This document shows, piece after piece, positions 7,596 to 19,800 of a stretch of DNA of 64,000 nucleotides; position 1 is the first letter of the stretch, and each line of letters starts with the position of its first letter. Origin of the DNA: Nocardioides sp. TRM66260-LWL (lineage in GTDB: Bacteria; Actinomycetota; Actinomycetes; Propionibacteriales; Nocardioidaceae); contig NZ_JAIQZK010000008.1 of NCBI RefSeq assembly GCF_020075545.1, positions 1-64,000 of the forward strand. Direction: 5' to 3'. The notes under the pieces were generated by a model, which searched no databases, was not told the DNA's origin, and worked only from the letters and a program-made list of their open reading frames with translations. The translations under genes were made by a program, and so were the position numbers.

Positions 7596-8756
7596 TCAGT
7601 ACGACTTCGGCAGGCCCAGGGAGTGCATGGCGACGAAGTTGAGGATCATCTCCCGGCTCACCGGCGCGATCCGTCCGACGCGGGTGGCCACCAGCAGCGA
7701 GGCCAGGCCGTACTCCTGGGACGCGCCGTTGCCGCCGTGCGTCTGGATGGCCCGGTCGACGGCGTCGCACGCGGCCTCGGCGGCGGCGTACTTGGCCATG
7801 TTGGCGGCCTCGCCGGCGGCCAGCTCGTCGCCGGCGTCGAAAAGCGCCGCGGCCTTCTGGTTCATCAGCCGGGCCATCTCGATCTCGATGTGGCTCTGCG
7901 CCAGCGGGTGCGCGATCGCCTGGTGGGCGCCGATGGGCGTGGAGAAGACCTGGCGCTCCTTGGCGTAGGCCACCGCCTTGTCGAGGGCGTAGCGGGCCAG
8001 GCCGAGGTTGAACGCCGCGGCCAGGATGCGCTCGGGGTTGAGGCCGGCGAACAGCTGCACGAGGCCGCCGTCCTCGTCGCCCACCAGCGCGTCGGCCGGC
8101 AGCCGGACGTCGTCGATGAACACCTGGAACTGCTTCTCGGGGCTCACCAGCTCCATCGGGATGGCCTTGGCCTCGAAGCCGGGGCTGTCGGTGGGCACCA
8201 CGAACAGGCACGGCTTGAGCCGGCCGGTCTTGGCGTCCTCGGTGCGCGAGACGACCAGCACGTTGCTGGCCTCGTCGACGCCGGAGATCCAGATCTTGCG
8301 GCCGTTGAGCACCCAGCCGTCGCCGTCGCGGCGCGCGGTGGTGGTGATGTTGTGGGTGTTGGTGCCGGCGTCGGGCTCGGTGATGGCGAAGGCCATCGTG
8401 CCGGTGCCGTCGCAGATGCCGGGCAGCCAGCGCCTCTTCTGCTCCTCGGTGCCGTAGCGGCTGATGATCGTGCCGCAGATCGCCGGGCTGACGACCATCA
8501 GCAGCAGCGGGCAGCCCTGCGCGGCGAGCTCCTCGCAGACCGCGGCGACGTCGCCGATGCCGCCGCCCCCGCCGCCGTACTCCTCGGGCACGTTGACGCC
8601 GAGGAAGCCGTGCTGGGCGATGTCGAGCCACAGCTCGGTGGTCTTGCCCCCGCTGCGGGCCTGACCGTCGAAGTACTCGCGCCCGTACTTGGACGCCAGG
8701 GCCGTGACGGCCTTGCGGAGCTCCTGACGCTCCTCGGTCTCGGTGTAGGTGGTCAT
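7596..8756 (-). CDS. Acyl-CoA dehydrogenase (last gene of the Atu-like operon)
   Basis: FAD-dependent alpha,beta-dehydrogenation of an acyl-CoA, with electrons passed to ETF. The 386-residue protein shows the acyl-CoA dehydrogenase signatures AFAITEPDAGTNTH (FAD/substrate loop, residues about 125-140), GRKIWISG, and the C-terminal TRVGRIAPVSREMILNF. The C-terminal HGGNGASQEYG replaces the usual HGG-GY region. The start overlaps the biotin carboxylase stop as ATGA. As the seventh gene of the operon it should act on a product or substrate of the carboxylase pathway. The exact acyl chain cannot be read from sequence. Confidence 0.9.
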   Translation of the reverse strand: MTTYTETEERQELRKAVTALASKYGREYFDGQARSGGKTTELWLDIAQHGFLGVNVPEEYGGGGGGIGDVAAVCEELAAQGCPLLLMVVSPAICGTIISRYGTEEQKRRWLPGICDGTGTMAFAITEPDAGTNTHNITTTARRDGDGWVLNGRKIWISGVDEASNVLVVSRTEDAKTGRLKPCLFVVPTDSPGFEAKAIPMELVSPEKQFQVFIDDVRLPADALVGDEDGGLVQLFAGLNPERILAAAFNLGLARYALDKAVAYAKERQVFSTPIGAHQAIAHPLAQSHIEIEMARLMNQKAAALFDAGDELAAGEAANMAKYAAAEAACDAVDRAIQTHGGNGASQEYGLASLLVATRVGRIAPVSREMILNFVAMHSLGLPKSY

Positions 8757-10665
8757 TCCCTCTCCTCCACGACGGCGAGCACCTCTCCGGCGGCGACCTG
8801 CGCGCCCGGCTCGACGTTGATCTCGGTGACGACGCCGTCGGTCGGCGCGCTCACGGTGTGCTGCATCTTCATCGCCTCCAGCACCAGCACGGGCTGGCCG
8901 GCGACGACCTCCTGGCCGGCCGCGACGCTGACGCCGACGACCGTGCCGGGCATGGGGGCCAGCAGCGAGCCGCTGGCGTGCTGGGCGGCGGGGTCGACGA
9001 ACCGCGGCACCCGGACGAGGCGCACGTGCCCGCACGGACCGTCGACGTCGACCGTCTCGGCGCCGGTCAGCCCGTGGGCGGCCACCGCGTAGGTGCGGCG
9101 GACGCCGTCGAGCTCGAGCGTGACGGCCTCGGCGCCCGCCGCCACGACGCCCACCCCGGCCGGCTCGGCGACGAGGTACCCGTCGCGGCCGCCGTGCCAG
9201 GCGACCTCGACCTCCTCGCCCTCCGGCCCGCCGACCGCCAGCCGCGTGCGCTGCGGCTGGCTGACGACGTTGCGCCACGCCACGGGGATGCGGCGCTGGA
9301 CGGTGCGGGCCGCACGCGCCCGCTCGGCCAGCGCGATCGCCGCGGCGACGTGCGCCCCGGCGTCGGCCTTCGGTGCGGGCAGGCCGGCGACGATCGCGGG
9401 CAGCCGGTCGGTGGCGACGTCCCCGGCCAGGAAGCCGGGGTCGCGCAGCACGTGGACGAGCAGGTCGCGGTTGGTCGTCAGGCCGTGGATGCGGGCCCGC
9501 GCCAGCACGCCGGCCAGCGTGCGGGCGGCGTCGGCGCGGGTCGGGCCCCAGGCGATCACCTTGGCCAGCATCGCGTCGTAGAACGTCGAGACCGTGCTGC
9601 CGGTGGCGAAGCCGGTGTCGACCCGCACGCCCGGCGCCGCCGGGATCTCGAAGGCCGTCAGCAGGCCGCTCTGCGGCTGGTAGTCGGCCGCGGGGTCCTC
9701 GGCGTAGAGGCGCACCTCGATCGCGTGGCCGTGCGGCGCCGCGGCCCCGGGCACCGGCGCGCCCTCGGCGGCCGCGATCTGCAGCCGCACCAGGTCGACG
9801 TCGTGCACGAGCTCGGTGACGGGGTGCTCCACCTGCAGGCGGGTGTTCATCTCGAGGAAGAAGAACCGCTCGGTGGCGGGGTCGTAGAGGAACTCCACGG
9901 TGCCGGCGCCGCGGTAGCCCACGGCCTCGGCGGCCCGGCGGGCGGCGTCGTGCAGGGCGGTGCGGACGGCGTCCGGCAGGCCGGGCGCGGGCGCCTCCTC
10001 GACGACCTTCTGGTGGCGGCGCTGCAGCGAGCAGTCGCGCTCCCCGAAGACCGTGGAGCCGACGACCTGCACCTCGACGTGGCGTCCGGACTCCACGTAC
10101 GGCTCGACGAACACGGTGCCGTCGCCGAACGCGGACGCCGCCTCGGCCTCGGCGCGGGCGATCTCGTCGGCGAGGTCCTCCAGGCGCCGGACGACGCGCA
10201 TGCCGCGTCCGCCGCCGCCGGCCGAGGCCTTCACCAGCAGCGGCAGGTCGGCCTCGGTGGGCTGCTCGGGCGCCTCCAGCACGGGCACGCCCGCGGCCTT
10301 CATCAGCCGCTTGGCCTCGATCTTGGAGCCCATCGCCTCGATCGACTCCGGGCTCGGGCCGATCCAGGCGAGCCCGGCCTCCTCGACCGCCCGGGCGAAC
10401 GCGGCGTTCTCGGAGAGGAAGCCGTACCCGGGGTGGATCGCGTCGGCGCCGGCTCGGCGGGCGGCGTCGAGCACGAGGTCGGCGCGCAGGTACGTCTCGG
10501 CCGGGGTGCTGCCCGCGAGCCGGACGACGTGGTCGGCCTCCCCGACGTAGGGCAGCGCGGCGTCGGCGTCGGAGTGGATCGCGACGGTCTCGATGCCCAG
10601 CGCCCGGCAGGTGCGGAAGACGCGGCTGGCGATCTCGGCGCGGTTGGCGACGAGCAGGCGGGTGA

Positions 10666-10669
<4 letters not shown>
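8753..10669 (-). CDS. Acyl-CoA carboxylase alpha subunit (biotin carboxylase plus biotin carrier)
   Basis: Carboxylates biotin with ATP and bicarbonate and carries it to the beta subunit. In order: biotin carboxylase N-domain, ATP-grasp with the glycine-rich GGGGRGMR loop and [15 protein letters not shown]-domain, linker, and a biotinyl domain. The biotinylated lysine is K601 in EAMKMQ. The length of 638 residues matches methylcrotonyl/geranyl-CoA carboxylase alpha chains. The start is GTG at 10669, overlapping the beta-subunit stop as GTGA. The paired beta subunit lies immediately upstream, so the enzyme is probably self-contained. Substrate (methylcrotonyl-, geranyl- or another branched enoyl-CoA) is inferred from context only. 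Confidence 0.93.
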
Positions 10670-12257
<1,588 letters not shown>

Positions 12258-12261
<4 letters not shown>

Positions 12262-13427
12262 GACGCGTACCCCAGCAGCTTGGCGGCGAGGTCGGCGAGC
12301 ACCTCGGACGCGCCGCCGCCGATCGGCAGGATGCGCGCGTCGCGGTAGTGCCGCTCGACCTCGGTGCCGTGCATGTAGCCCATGCCGCCGTGCAGCTGCA
12401 CCGCGCGGTCGACGACGTGGGTGGAGGTCTGGCAGGCGGTGTCCTTGGCCAGGCAGGCCTCGGCGATGACCGTCTCGCCGGCGTCGTGGCGCCGGGCCAC
12501 CTCGTGGGTGTAGACCCGGGCGACCTCGATCTGCCGGCGCATCTCGACCAGCTGGTGGCGCACCACCTGGTTGGCGATCAGCGGCTTGCCGAACGTCTCG
12601 CGCTCGCGGCACCACTGCGCGGTGAGCTCCAGGCAGCGGGCGGCGATGCCGTAGGCGTGCACCGCGAGCGCGACCCGCTCGACCACGAACTGCTCGGCGA
12701 TGGCGTAGAAGCCGGCGTTCTCGGCGCCGACGAGGTTCTCCACCGGCACCCGGACGTCGCGGTAGCCGAGCTCGGCGGTGTCGGAGCAGTGCCAGCCCAT
12801 CTTCTCCAGCTTGCGGTCGACGGTGAAGCCGGGCGTCCCCTTCTCGACGACGAGCAGCGAGACGCCGCCGTGGCCCGGACCGCCGGTGCGCACCGCGGTG
12901 GTGACGAAGTCGGCCCGCACGCCGGAGGTGATGTAGGTCTTCGCGCCGTTGACGACGTAGTGGTCGCCCTCGCGCACGGCCGTGGTGCGGATGTTCGCGA
13001 CGTCGGAGCCGCCGCCCGGCTCGGTGACCGCGAGCGAGCCGATCAGCTCGCCGGCCAGCGTCGGGCGCACGAACCGGTCGATCAGCGAGGCGTCGCCGCT
13101 GGAGACGATGTGCGGCAGCGCGATGCCGTGGGTGAAGAGCCCCGCCATCAGGCCGCTGGACGCGCCGGCCTCGTACATCGCCTCCTGCAGGACGACGGTG
13201 TCGAGGACGCTGCCGCCCTCGCCGCCGACCTCGGTCGGGAAGCCGACGCCGAGCAGGCCCTGCCGGGCCGCGGCGACGTGCAGGTCGCGCGGGATCTCCC
13301 GCTCGTCCTCCCACCGCTGCAGGTGCGGGGCGATCTCCCGCTCGACGAAGGTGCGGCCGAGCTCGCGCAGGGCGTCGTGGTCGACGGCGTCGGCGGCGTC
13401 GGCGGGTCGGTCGGTCGTGAGGGTCAC
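12258..13427 (-). CDS. Acyl-CoA dehydrogenase (upstream of the carboxylase)
   Basis: FAD acyl-CoA dehydrogenase of 389 residues. Signatures: [25 protein letters not shown], and [21 protein letters not shown] near the C-terminus, which is the canonical form. The short tail [17 protein letters not shown] ends the protein. The GTG start at 13427 overlaps the AtuA-like stop as GTGA. Its position before the carboxylase pair suggests it makes the enoyl-CoA that the carboxylase uses, similar to AtuD or isovaleryl-CoA dehydrogenase. Substrate assignment is inference. Confidence 0.92.
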
Positions 13428-15235
13428 AGCAGGTCCTCCTGGATCGGGACGGTGCGCGAGCGCACCCACTCCCCGAGACCCTTGGCCTGGGGGTCGAAGC
13501 GGGTCGAGGCGGCCACGCCGAGCCCGAGCAGGCCGTGGACGACGACGTTGACGGCGCCGAGCGAGGGCAGCGGGTGCACCTCGATCTCGAGGTCGGCGGC
13601 CTCGGGCACCAGGGCCCGGACGCGCTCGGGTGTGATCGTGCGCAGCAGCCAGGCCACCCGCGCGTCGCGGCGCGGGTCGCCGTCGTGGGCGACCCACAGG
13701 CCGATGTTCGCGTCGCCGCCCTTGTCGCCGGAGCGGGCGTGTACGAAGGTGCCGAGCGGCACCCGGCGGACGCGGTGATCGAGCCTGTCGAGATCCCGTG
13801 AGGCGCCCTGCGTCGGTGCGGGGGTCTCGACAGGCTCGACCACCGGGGACAGCTCGACCACCGGTGTCGGCTCGACCGCCGTCGGGTCGGGCACGACCTC
13901 GCGGCGTCCGTCGGAGTGCACGACGACGTGCTCGACGCGGGCGCGTGCCACGTAGGCGGGCCGGTAGACGCCGTAGGGGCTGGGCGATCCGGGCGGGCCG
14001 GTCATGGTGAAGCCGGGGTAGGAGGCGAGCGCGAGCTCGACGGCGGGGCCGGTGAAGCCCTTGCCGACCGGACCGGCCTCGGGGTCGAGCACGGTGCAGC
14101 GCAGCAGCACCGAGGCCGACTCCTCGGTGTCGGCGTCGAGCGCGGGTGCGCGCACCTCGCTCCAGTGGACGGTGGCTGCGGTCAGCGCGGGCGTCAGCTG
14201 GGCCCGCACCCACTCGGCCTTCGCCTCGACGTCGAGCCCGGTGAGCACCAGCTCCAGGCTGTTGCGCCAGCCGCCGAGCTCGTTGACGCACACCTTCAGC
14301 GTCGGCGGCGCGGGCTCGCCGACCACCCCGTGCACGCGCACGCGGTCGGGGCCGTCGGCGTCCAGGCGCACGGTGTCGAGCCGGGTCGTGACGTCGGGGT
14401 GCAGGTAGCGCTGCGACTGGATCTCGTAGACCAGCTGCGCGGTGACGGTGTCGACCGTCACCGCCCCGCCGGTGCCGGGGTGCTTGGTGACCACGCACGA
14501 GCCGTCGGCGTGCAGCTCGGCCAGCGGGAAGCCGAGCGGACGCGTGGGGTCCATGCCGGCGCGCACCAGGTCGCGGAAGCCGCTGAAGTTGCCGCCCGTG
14601 GCCTGGGTGCCGCACTCGAGGACGTGGCCGGCGACCACCGCGCCGGCGAGCGCGTCGAGGTCGTCGGGCGTCCAGCCGAAGTGCGCGACGCCGGGGCCGA
14701 CGACCAGCGAGGCGTCGGCGACGCGCCCGGTGACGACGACGTCCGCGCCCGCGGCGAGGGCCGCGGCGATGCCGGAGCCGCCGAGGTAGGCGTTGACGGT
14801 GAGGGCGGCCGGACCGAGACCCAGCTCGGCGGCGAGCTCGGCGGACCGCGGACGCAGGTCGTCGCCCTCGACGTGCGCCACCGCGACGTCGAGCCCGAGG
14901 CCGGCGGCCACCTCGCGCACCCGCGCGGCCAGGCCGGCGGGGTTCAGCCCACCGGCGTTGGAGACGATCCGCACGCCGCGCTCGAGCGCCGTGCCGAGGC
15001 ACTCCTCGAGCTGGCGCACGTGGGTGCGGGCGTAGCCGAGCGAGGCGTCCTTGAGCTGGTCGCGGCCGAGGATGAGCATCGTCAGCTCGGCCAGGTAGTC
15101 GCCGGTGAGCACGTCGAGCGGGCCGCCGTCGAGCATCTCGCGCATCGCGGAGAGCCGGTCGCCGTAGAAGCCCGAGCAGTTGCCGACGCGCAGCACCGCC
15201 GCGTCCGAGCCGATTCCGGTTCGAGCGGCGCTCAT
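13424..15235 (-). CDS. Acyclic terpene utilisation AtuA family protein (DUF1446), with a repeat-encoded insert
   Basis: A 603-residue member of the AtuA/DUF1446 family, found in acyclic terpene (citronellol/geraniol) degradation clusters; its biochemical role is not firmly known. The N-terminal part (about 15-440) carries [31 protein letters not shown] and KHPGTGGAV. The C-terminal small domain (about 495-600) begins with [19 protein letters not shown]. Between them, residues about 464-487 are encoded by a palindromic GTCGAGCCTGTCGAG repeat pair, giving the unusual stretch VVEPVETP...[10 protein letters not shown]. The ATG at 15235 overlaps the upstream stop (ATGA). Confidence 0.9.
   Translation of the reverse strand: MSAARTGIGSDAAVLRVGNCSGFYGDRLSAMREMLDGGPLDVLTGDYLAELTMLILGRDQLKDASLGYARTHVRQLEECLGTALERGVRIVSNAGGLNPAGLAARVREVAAGLGLDVAVAHVEGDDLRPRSAELAAELGLGPAALTVNAYLGGSGIAAALAAGADVVVTGRVADASLVVGPGVAHFGWTPDDLDALAGAVVAGHVLECGTQATGGNFSGFRDLVRAGMDPTRPLGFPLAELHADGSCVVTKHPGTGGAVTVDTVTAQLVYEIQSQRYLHPDVTTRLDTVRLDADGPDRVRVHGVVGEPAPPTLKVCVNELGGWRNSLELVLTGLDVEAKAEWVRAQLTPALTAATVHWSEVRAPALDADTEESASVLLRCTVLDPEAGPVGKGFTGPAVELALASYPGFTMTGPPGSPSPYGVYRPAYVARARVEHVVVHSDGRREVVPDPTAVEPTPVVELSPVVEPVETPAPTQGASRDLDRLDHRVRRVPLGTFVHARSGDKGGDANIGLWVAHDGDPRRDARVAWLLRTITPERVRALVPEAADLEIEVHPLPSLGAVNVVVHGLLGLGVAASTRFDPQAKGLGEWVRSRTVPIQEDLL
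13776..13844. repeat. Inverted pair of a short palindromic repeat, inside the AtuA-like coding region
   Basis: TGATCGAGCCTGTCGAGATC (13776-13795) and GGTCTCGACAGGCTCGACCA (13823-13842) are inverted copies matching at 18 of 20 positions, with 27 nt between. The second copy is identical to the unit at 58720-58739. Both are read in frame as an interdomain linker. Confidence 0.85.
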
Positions 15236-16047
15236 CGGGCGTCCCGTCCGGCGCCGGCGGGACCGGCGAAGCACTGGGCGATGCCGAGCCAGGCCTCGGC
15301 GTCGGGACCCTCGGCGACGAGGTCGGTGTCGGCGCGGTGCACGCGCTGGGTGGCCAGCAGGCACAGGTCCCAGGCGGAGCCGGTGACGCGCTGGGCGGCG
15401 TCCTCGGGTCCGTAGGCCCAGGTGTCGCCGGACGGCGCGCGCAGCTCGACGCGGAACGGCTCGGCCGGCGCGGGGCGTCCGTGCACGCCGAAGGCGAAGT
15501 CGCGGGTGCGGACGGCCAGGTGCGCGACGTGCCGGAGGCGGTCGTCGGCAGCGGCGCGGCTCTGCGCGGGGGTCTCGCCGAGCGCCTCGGCGACGTCGAG
15601 CGCGTGCGCCCAGGTCTCCATGAACCGGGCGGTGGCCATCGAGGTCGGCGACATCGGCGGGCCGAACCACGGCATCCGCTGGCCCGCGGGCACCTCCCGC
15701 AGCGCCTCGGCCAGGGCCGGACGCGCGGCGTCCCAGCGAGCCAGGAGGGCGGCCGGGGACTCCGCGCCGATCCGCAGCGCCTCGGCGTCGACGAACCCCT
15801 CGGGGTCCTCGAAGGCCTGCAGGACGACGGCGTCCCACGCCTCCTTGCCCTCGGGCGTGTGGGCGCGGGCGGCGAGCGCGGCGACCTCGTCGGTCCAGAG
15901 CAGGTGCGCGACCTGGGTGGCGACGTCCCAGCCGGCCGCCGGCGTCGGGGTGCGCCAGGCGGCCTCGCCGAGCGCGGCCACGCGCTCGCGCAGGCGGGCG
16001 CCCTCCGCGGCGAGGTCGACGAGCAGGGGCTCGAGCAGGTCGCTCAC
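15232..16047 (-). CDS. TIGR03084 family protein (maleylpyruvate isomerase/DinB-like fold)
   Basis: A 271-residue actinobacterial protein of the TIGR03084 group. Its N-terminal half (about 1-160) looks like the mycothiol-dependent maleylpyruvate isomerase/DinB four-helix bundle: WRTPTPAAGWDVATQVAHLLWTDEVA near residue 30 and RFMETWAHALDVAEALG near 150. The C-terminal half ends with GSAWDLCLLATQRVHR, an SCP2-like acyl-binding region. The GTG at 16047 overlaps the TetR stop, and the end overlaps the AtuA start. Genes of this family are commonly found next to AtuA-like genes. Reaction unknown; a thiol-dependent isomerisation or lyase step is only a guess. Confidence 0.82.
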   Translation of the reverse strand: MSDLLEPLLVDLAAEGARLRERVAALGEAAWRTPTPAAGWDVATQVAHLLWTDEVAALAARAHTPEGKEAWDAVVLQAFEDPEGFVDAEALRIGAESPAALLARWDAARPALAEALREVPAGQRMPWFGPPMSPTSMATARFMETWAHALDVAEALGETPAQSRAAADDRLRHVAHLAVRTRDFAFGVHGRPAPAEPFRVELRAPSGDTWAYGPEDAAQRVTGSAWDLCLLATQRVHRADTDLVAEGPDAEAWLGIAQCFAGPAGAGRDAR

Positions 16048-16706
16048 GCGGGGTCCTCCGGGTGCTGGTCCGTGCCGGTGTCGGCGGGGTCGGCGGGGTC
16101 GGCGAGCGCGGCGTCGAGGGTGCGCGCCCACTGGTCGAGGATCCGGCGGCGCCGGCGGGCGTCGTCGGAGATGGTGTTGGCCAGCCCGAGACCGCGGACG
16201 AGGTCGAGCGTGGCCTGGATGAGCTCGCGGTGGCCCGGGCGCGACTCGTCGACGCCGAGCAGCTCGACGGTGAGCCGGTGCGCGTCGCGGCCGACCCGCT
16301 GCTCCAGCGGGCCGACGGCGGCCAGCAGCTCGGCGTCGGTGCGGGCGGCCACCCACAGCTCGAGCGCGGCGGTGAAGACCGGCGAGGAGAAGTGCTCGCC
16401 GAGCATCTCCAGCACGGCCCGCGTGCGGTGCGAGCCGCGCGGCAGCGCCTCGGCGGCGGCCGCGAGGTCGGCGCCGCGCACCAGCGTCAGGTGCTCGACG
16501 GCGGCCACGACGAGATCGGCCTTGGTCGGGAAGTGGTGCAGCTGCGCGCCCCGGCTGACCCCGGCGCGCTCCGACACCAGCGTCGTCGACGTGCCCGCGT
16601 ACCCGCGCTCGATCAGCACCTCGACGCAGGCCTCCAGCAGCCGGGCCCGCATGACGCGGGTGCGCTCCTCCTGCGGCACCCGGGCGGTCGGCGTGGCGGC
16701 GGTCAC
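16044..16706 (-). CDS. TetR/AcrR family transcriptional regulator of the Atu-like operon
   Basis: A 220-residue regulator. The TetR DNA-binding domain (about 15-65) is clear: RARLLEACVEVLIERGYAGTSTTLVSERAGVSRGAQLHHF. The recognition helix is SRGAQLHHFPTK. The C-terminal ligand domain is divergent. It is the first gene of the seven-gene operon, coupled to the next by GTGA, so it probably represses its own operon until an acyl-CoA or terpenoid ligand binds. The start is GTG at 16706, placed 6 nt behind a promoter-like -10. The tail (about 195-220) is proline/aspartate-rich and low in complexity. Confidence 0.9.
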   Translation of the reverse strand: MTAATPTARVPQEERTRVMRARLLEACVEVLIERGYAGTSTTLVSERAGVSRGAQLHHFPTKADLVVAAVEHLTLVRGADLAAAAEALPRGSHRTRAVLEMLGEHFSSPVFTAALELWVAARTDAELLAAVGPLEQRVGRDAHRLTVELLGVDESRPGHRELIQATLDLVRGLGLANTISDDARRRRRILDQWARTLDAALADPADPADTGTDQHPEDPA

Positions 16707-16712
16707 GCGCCC

Positions 16713-16747
16713 AGCATGGGGGCGTCAGTAACAAACAGTCAAGACTG
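16713..16747 (-). promoter_or_regulatory. Promoter and candidate TetR operator of the Atu-like operon
   Basis: On the minus strand TTGACT (16742-16737), an 18-nt spacer, CATGCT (16718-16713) and 6 nt precede the GTG start. The -35 is embedded in the palindrome CAGTCAAGACTG (16736-16747; arms CAGTC and GACTG). The surrounding bases are unusually AT-rich for this genome. This is a good position for autorepression. Confidence 0.5.
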
Positions 16748-16810
16748 ACTTTTTCTCGCACGGGCCCGGGCCCAGGCCCGGATCGGGCGGATCCCACCCC
16801 CCGGACGCAA

Positions 16811-16843
16811 GCGTGCCCGGACCCCAGTGGGGCCCGGGCACGC
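16811..16843 (-). terminator. Hairpin terminator behind the subtilase gene
   Basis: GCGTGCCCGG (16811-16820) pairs with CCGGGCACGC (16834-16843). The inner CCCC/GGGG pairs extend the stem with one A-C mismatch and a 3-nt loop. It lies 45 nt beyond the subtilase stop and upstream of the TetR promoter, which it should insulate. There is no clear U-run, as is usual in actinobacteria. Confidence 0.6.
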
Positions 16844-16888
16844 GGGTGCGACGGGAGCGGCCTCAGCGGGCCGGCGCCGGACCGAAGA

Positions 16889-19800
16889 TCACGGGGCGGC
16901 GCTCACCTCCGTGGCCACGATCGTCGGCGAGACCGCGCCCTCGTAGTCGACCAGGCCCAGGTAGCGGCCCGGCGTCAGGCCCGACCAGGTCAGGTCGTAC
17001 GACGTCGGCGTGCCGGTGGTCACCGGCAGCGGGTTCGGCGTCGCGGCGAGGCCGCCCTGGGTGGAGGTGCCGTCGACGACGTACTGGTCGAGGCGGTACG
17101 GGATCGGCGAGCCGGACGCGCCGGCGGCGTAGCCGGCGACCTCGACCAGATAGGTGCCGGCGTCGGGGGCGAGCAGGTCGACCCGCTCGTCCCCGGTCGG
17201 TCCGGCGGACTGGCCGACCAGGGCCGTCGGGGTGGCGTCGCACGACGGCGCGGCGTAGACCGCGAGGTCCAGGTCGGCGTCGGCGTCGGTGGCCGCCAGG
17301 TCGAGCCGGGCCAGGCGGGCGCCTGCGGGCACGGTGAGGCAGGTGACCGCCGACTTCCCCTCCGCGACGGACGCCGTGGTGGTGTCGGCCCGGGCGAAGC
17401 CCGCCACGTCGAGCGCGAGGTCCCCGGTGACGCCGGGCGTCACGTCGACGGTCGTGCTGCCGGCGCCGGTGGCGTCCGAGGTGCCCGAGACGCCGCGCGG
17501 GGCGGCCACGGAGACCGGACGCAGGGCCACCGGGAGCCGCAGCGCGGTCGGGCCGGTGAGCGAGACGTAGCCGCGGGCGTACTGCCCGAGCCGCGCGGTG
17601 GTGCGGGTGAAGGTGAACCGGACGGTCACCAGATCGCCCTTGCGCTTGCTGACGATCCGCGTCGGCGAGGTGCGCAGGCTGAACCCGCGCACCCGCGAGC
17701 TGACGTCCCAGGTGCCGGCGCGCTGGGCCGAGAAGGTGCGGGTGAAGACGATCGGACCCGTGCCCTCGCCCTCGGCGAACGCCGGCGTGTTGATCTCGTT
17801 GGCGTCGATCGGCCGCGCGCCCGTCGGGTAGCCCTGCTGGGCCAGGAAGCCGCGCCACTCCGTGGGCCGCGAGACGACCAGCAGGCCGGGGTCGAGCATC
17901 GAGGCCGGCGAGACCTCGCCGGCGCCGTGGGCGAAGACGTCGTCGCTCGGGAAGCCGCCGGGCGTGCGCAGCGGCCGGGCCGTCGTCATCATCGCCGACT
18001 TCACCGCCATCGGGCCCCACGTCGGGTGCACGCCCATGAGCAGCGCCGCGAGGCCCGCGATGTGCGGGGAGGCCATCGAGGTGCCGTCGTAGAAGTCGTA
18101 GGCGCGCCCCTCGTTCGACGGCGGGGCGACCGCGGCCAGCACCCCGACGCCCGGCGCCGCGATGTCGGGCTTGAGGACGTCTCCCTCGGCCACCTCGGTG
18201 GCGCCGCGGGAGGAGAAGTCCGCGATCTGCGGCACGGCGGTGCGTCCGACCAGGTTGCCCAGGCGGATCTCCGCGGTGGCCTTCGTGCCGGCCTTCGCGA
18301 GGTAGGCCAGCACCTTCTCGCCGTCGGCGACGTCGAGGTGCACCGTGGGCACCGTGTGGAGGTCGGGCTCGAGGTCGTCGGTGGCCTTCGAGACGTTGAT
18401 CAGCAGCATGCCGACGCCGCCGGCCCGCTTCACCTCCGCGCTCTTGGCGACGCGGTCGACGACGCCGCGGCGGCAGACCACGATCGTCCCCTTGGCCTTG
18501 ACGTTCGAGAGGGTGCCGGGGCCGCACAGCGCGGCGTCCTCGCGCTTGACGCCGGCGGCCGCGACGGCGGTGGAGTCGACCAGCGGCGAGCGGGGCACGG
18601 CCTTCGAGGCGCGCGAGACGCCGGCCAGACGGGTGCGGTCGCCGAGGACGGCGGTGTTCTCGACGGCGTAGGACGTGGCCGCGCCGACGGTGGTGATCCA
18701 CGGCGAGGCGTTGTCGAGCGTCGTGGCGCCCGGGCCGGAGTTGCCCGCGGAGGCCGCGACGAAGACGCCGGCCTCGGCGGCGGCCTCGAAGGCCACGTCC
18801 GTCGGGTTGAGCTCGGGGCTCGCCGGGCCGCCGATCGAGTAGTTGATGACGTCGGCGCCGTCGGCGATGACGTCGTCGATCGCCGCGAGGCTGTCGCTGG
18901 TGGTGCACGCGTCGTCGTCGGGGTTCTTCGCGCTCCAGCAGACCTTGTAGACCGCGATCGACGCGGCGGGCGCCATACCCGAGAGGTCCTTGTAGGTGGT
19001 GCCGGCCAGCCGGGTCGAGACGCCGGAGTCGCCGGCCGCCGTGCTGGCGGTGTGCGAGCCGTGGCCCGAGCCGTCACGGGCGGAGAGGAACTCGGTGTCG
19101 GAGAGCTTGTCGGCCCCGCCGATGGCCTCGAGGTAGCCCTTCGAGTACGCCCGCGCGCTGACGATCTTCGTGCTGCAGGTCGTGGACGGGAACTCCGGCC
19201 CGGCCTGGCACTCGCCGGTGAACAGGCCGCCGTCGCGCTTCTCCATGCGCGTGGTGGTGCCGCTCTGCGAGGCGTCCCACGGTCCCTGCGGCTTCGAGGT
19301 CAGCCGGGTGCCCGCGAAGGACGGCGCCTCGGGCCAGATGCCGGAGTCGATCATCGCGACCACGACGCCGGACCCGGCCCGGCGGACGCCGCCCGTGCGC
19401 TGCCAGACGCCGCGTCCGCCGGTGAGGCCGAGGGTGTCGGGGGTGGTGCGGTAGCCCTGCGGCTTGAGCAGGCGGTCGGGGGCGACCATGAGGACGCGCT
19501 TGTCGCGCGAGAGGCTGGTGGCCTGCGCGCCGGAGAGCCGGGCGCTGAAGCCGTTGAGGCCGATGGTGAACCGCTGCTCGGGCCGCACGCCGTACTCGTC
19601 GGCGAGCGAGCTCTGCTGGCTGCGCAGCAGGGTCGTGTACCGCTGGGTCGTGGCGGCCCGCGGGCTGAACGGCAGGCCGGTGGTGGACGGCGAGGTCGGC
19701 GCCAGGCCGGCGGTGCCGCCCTTGTAGGCCGCGGCGCCGGGCTGCCGCAGGACGACGACGTAGCGCCCCGCGGTGAGCGGGCCGGACGTCGGCCCGGCGG

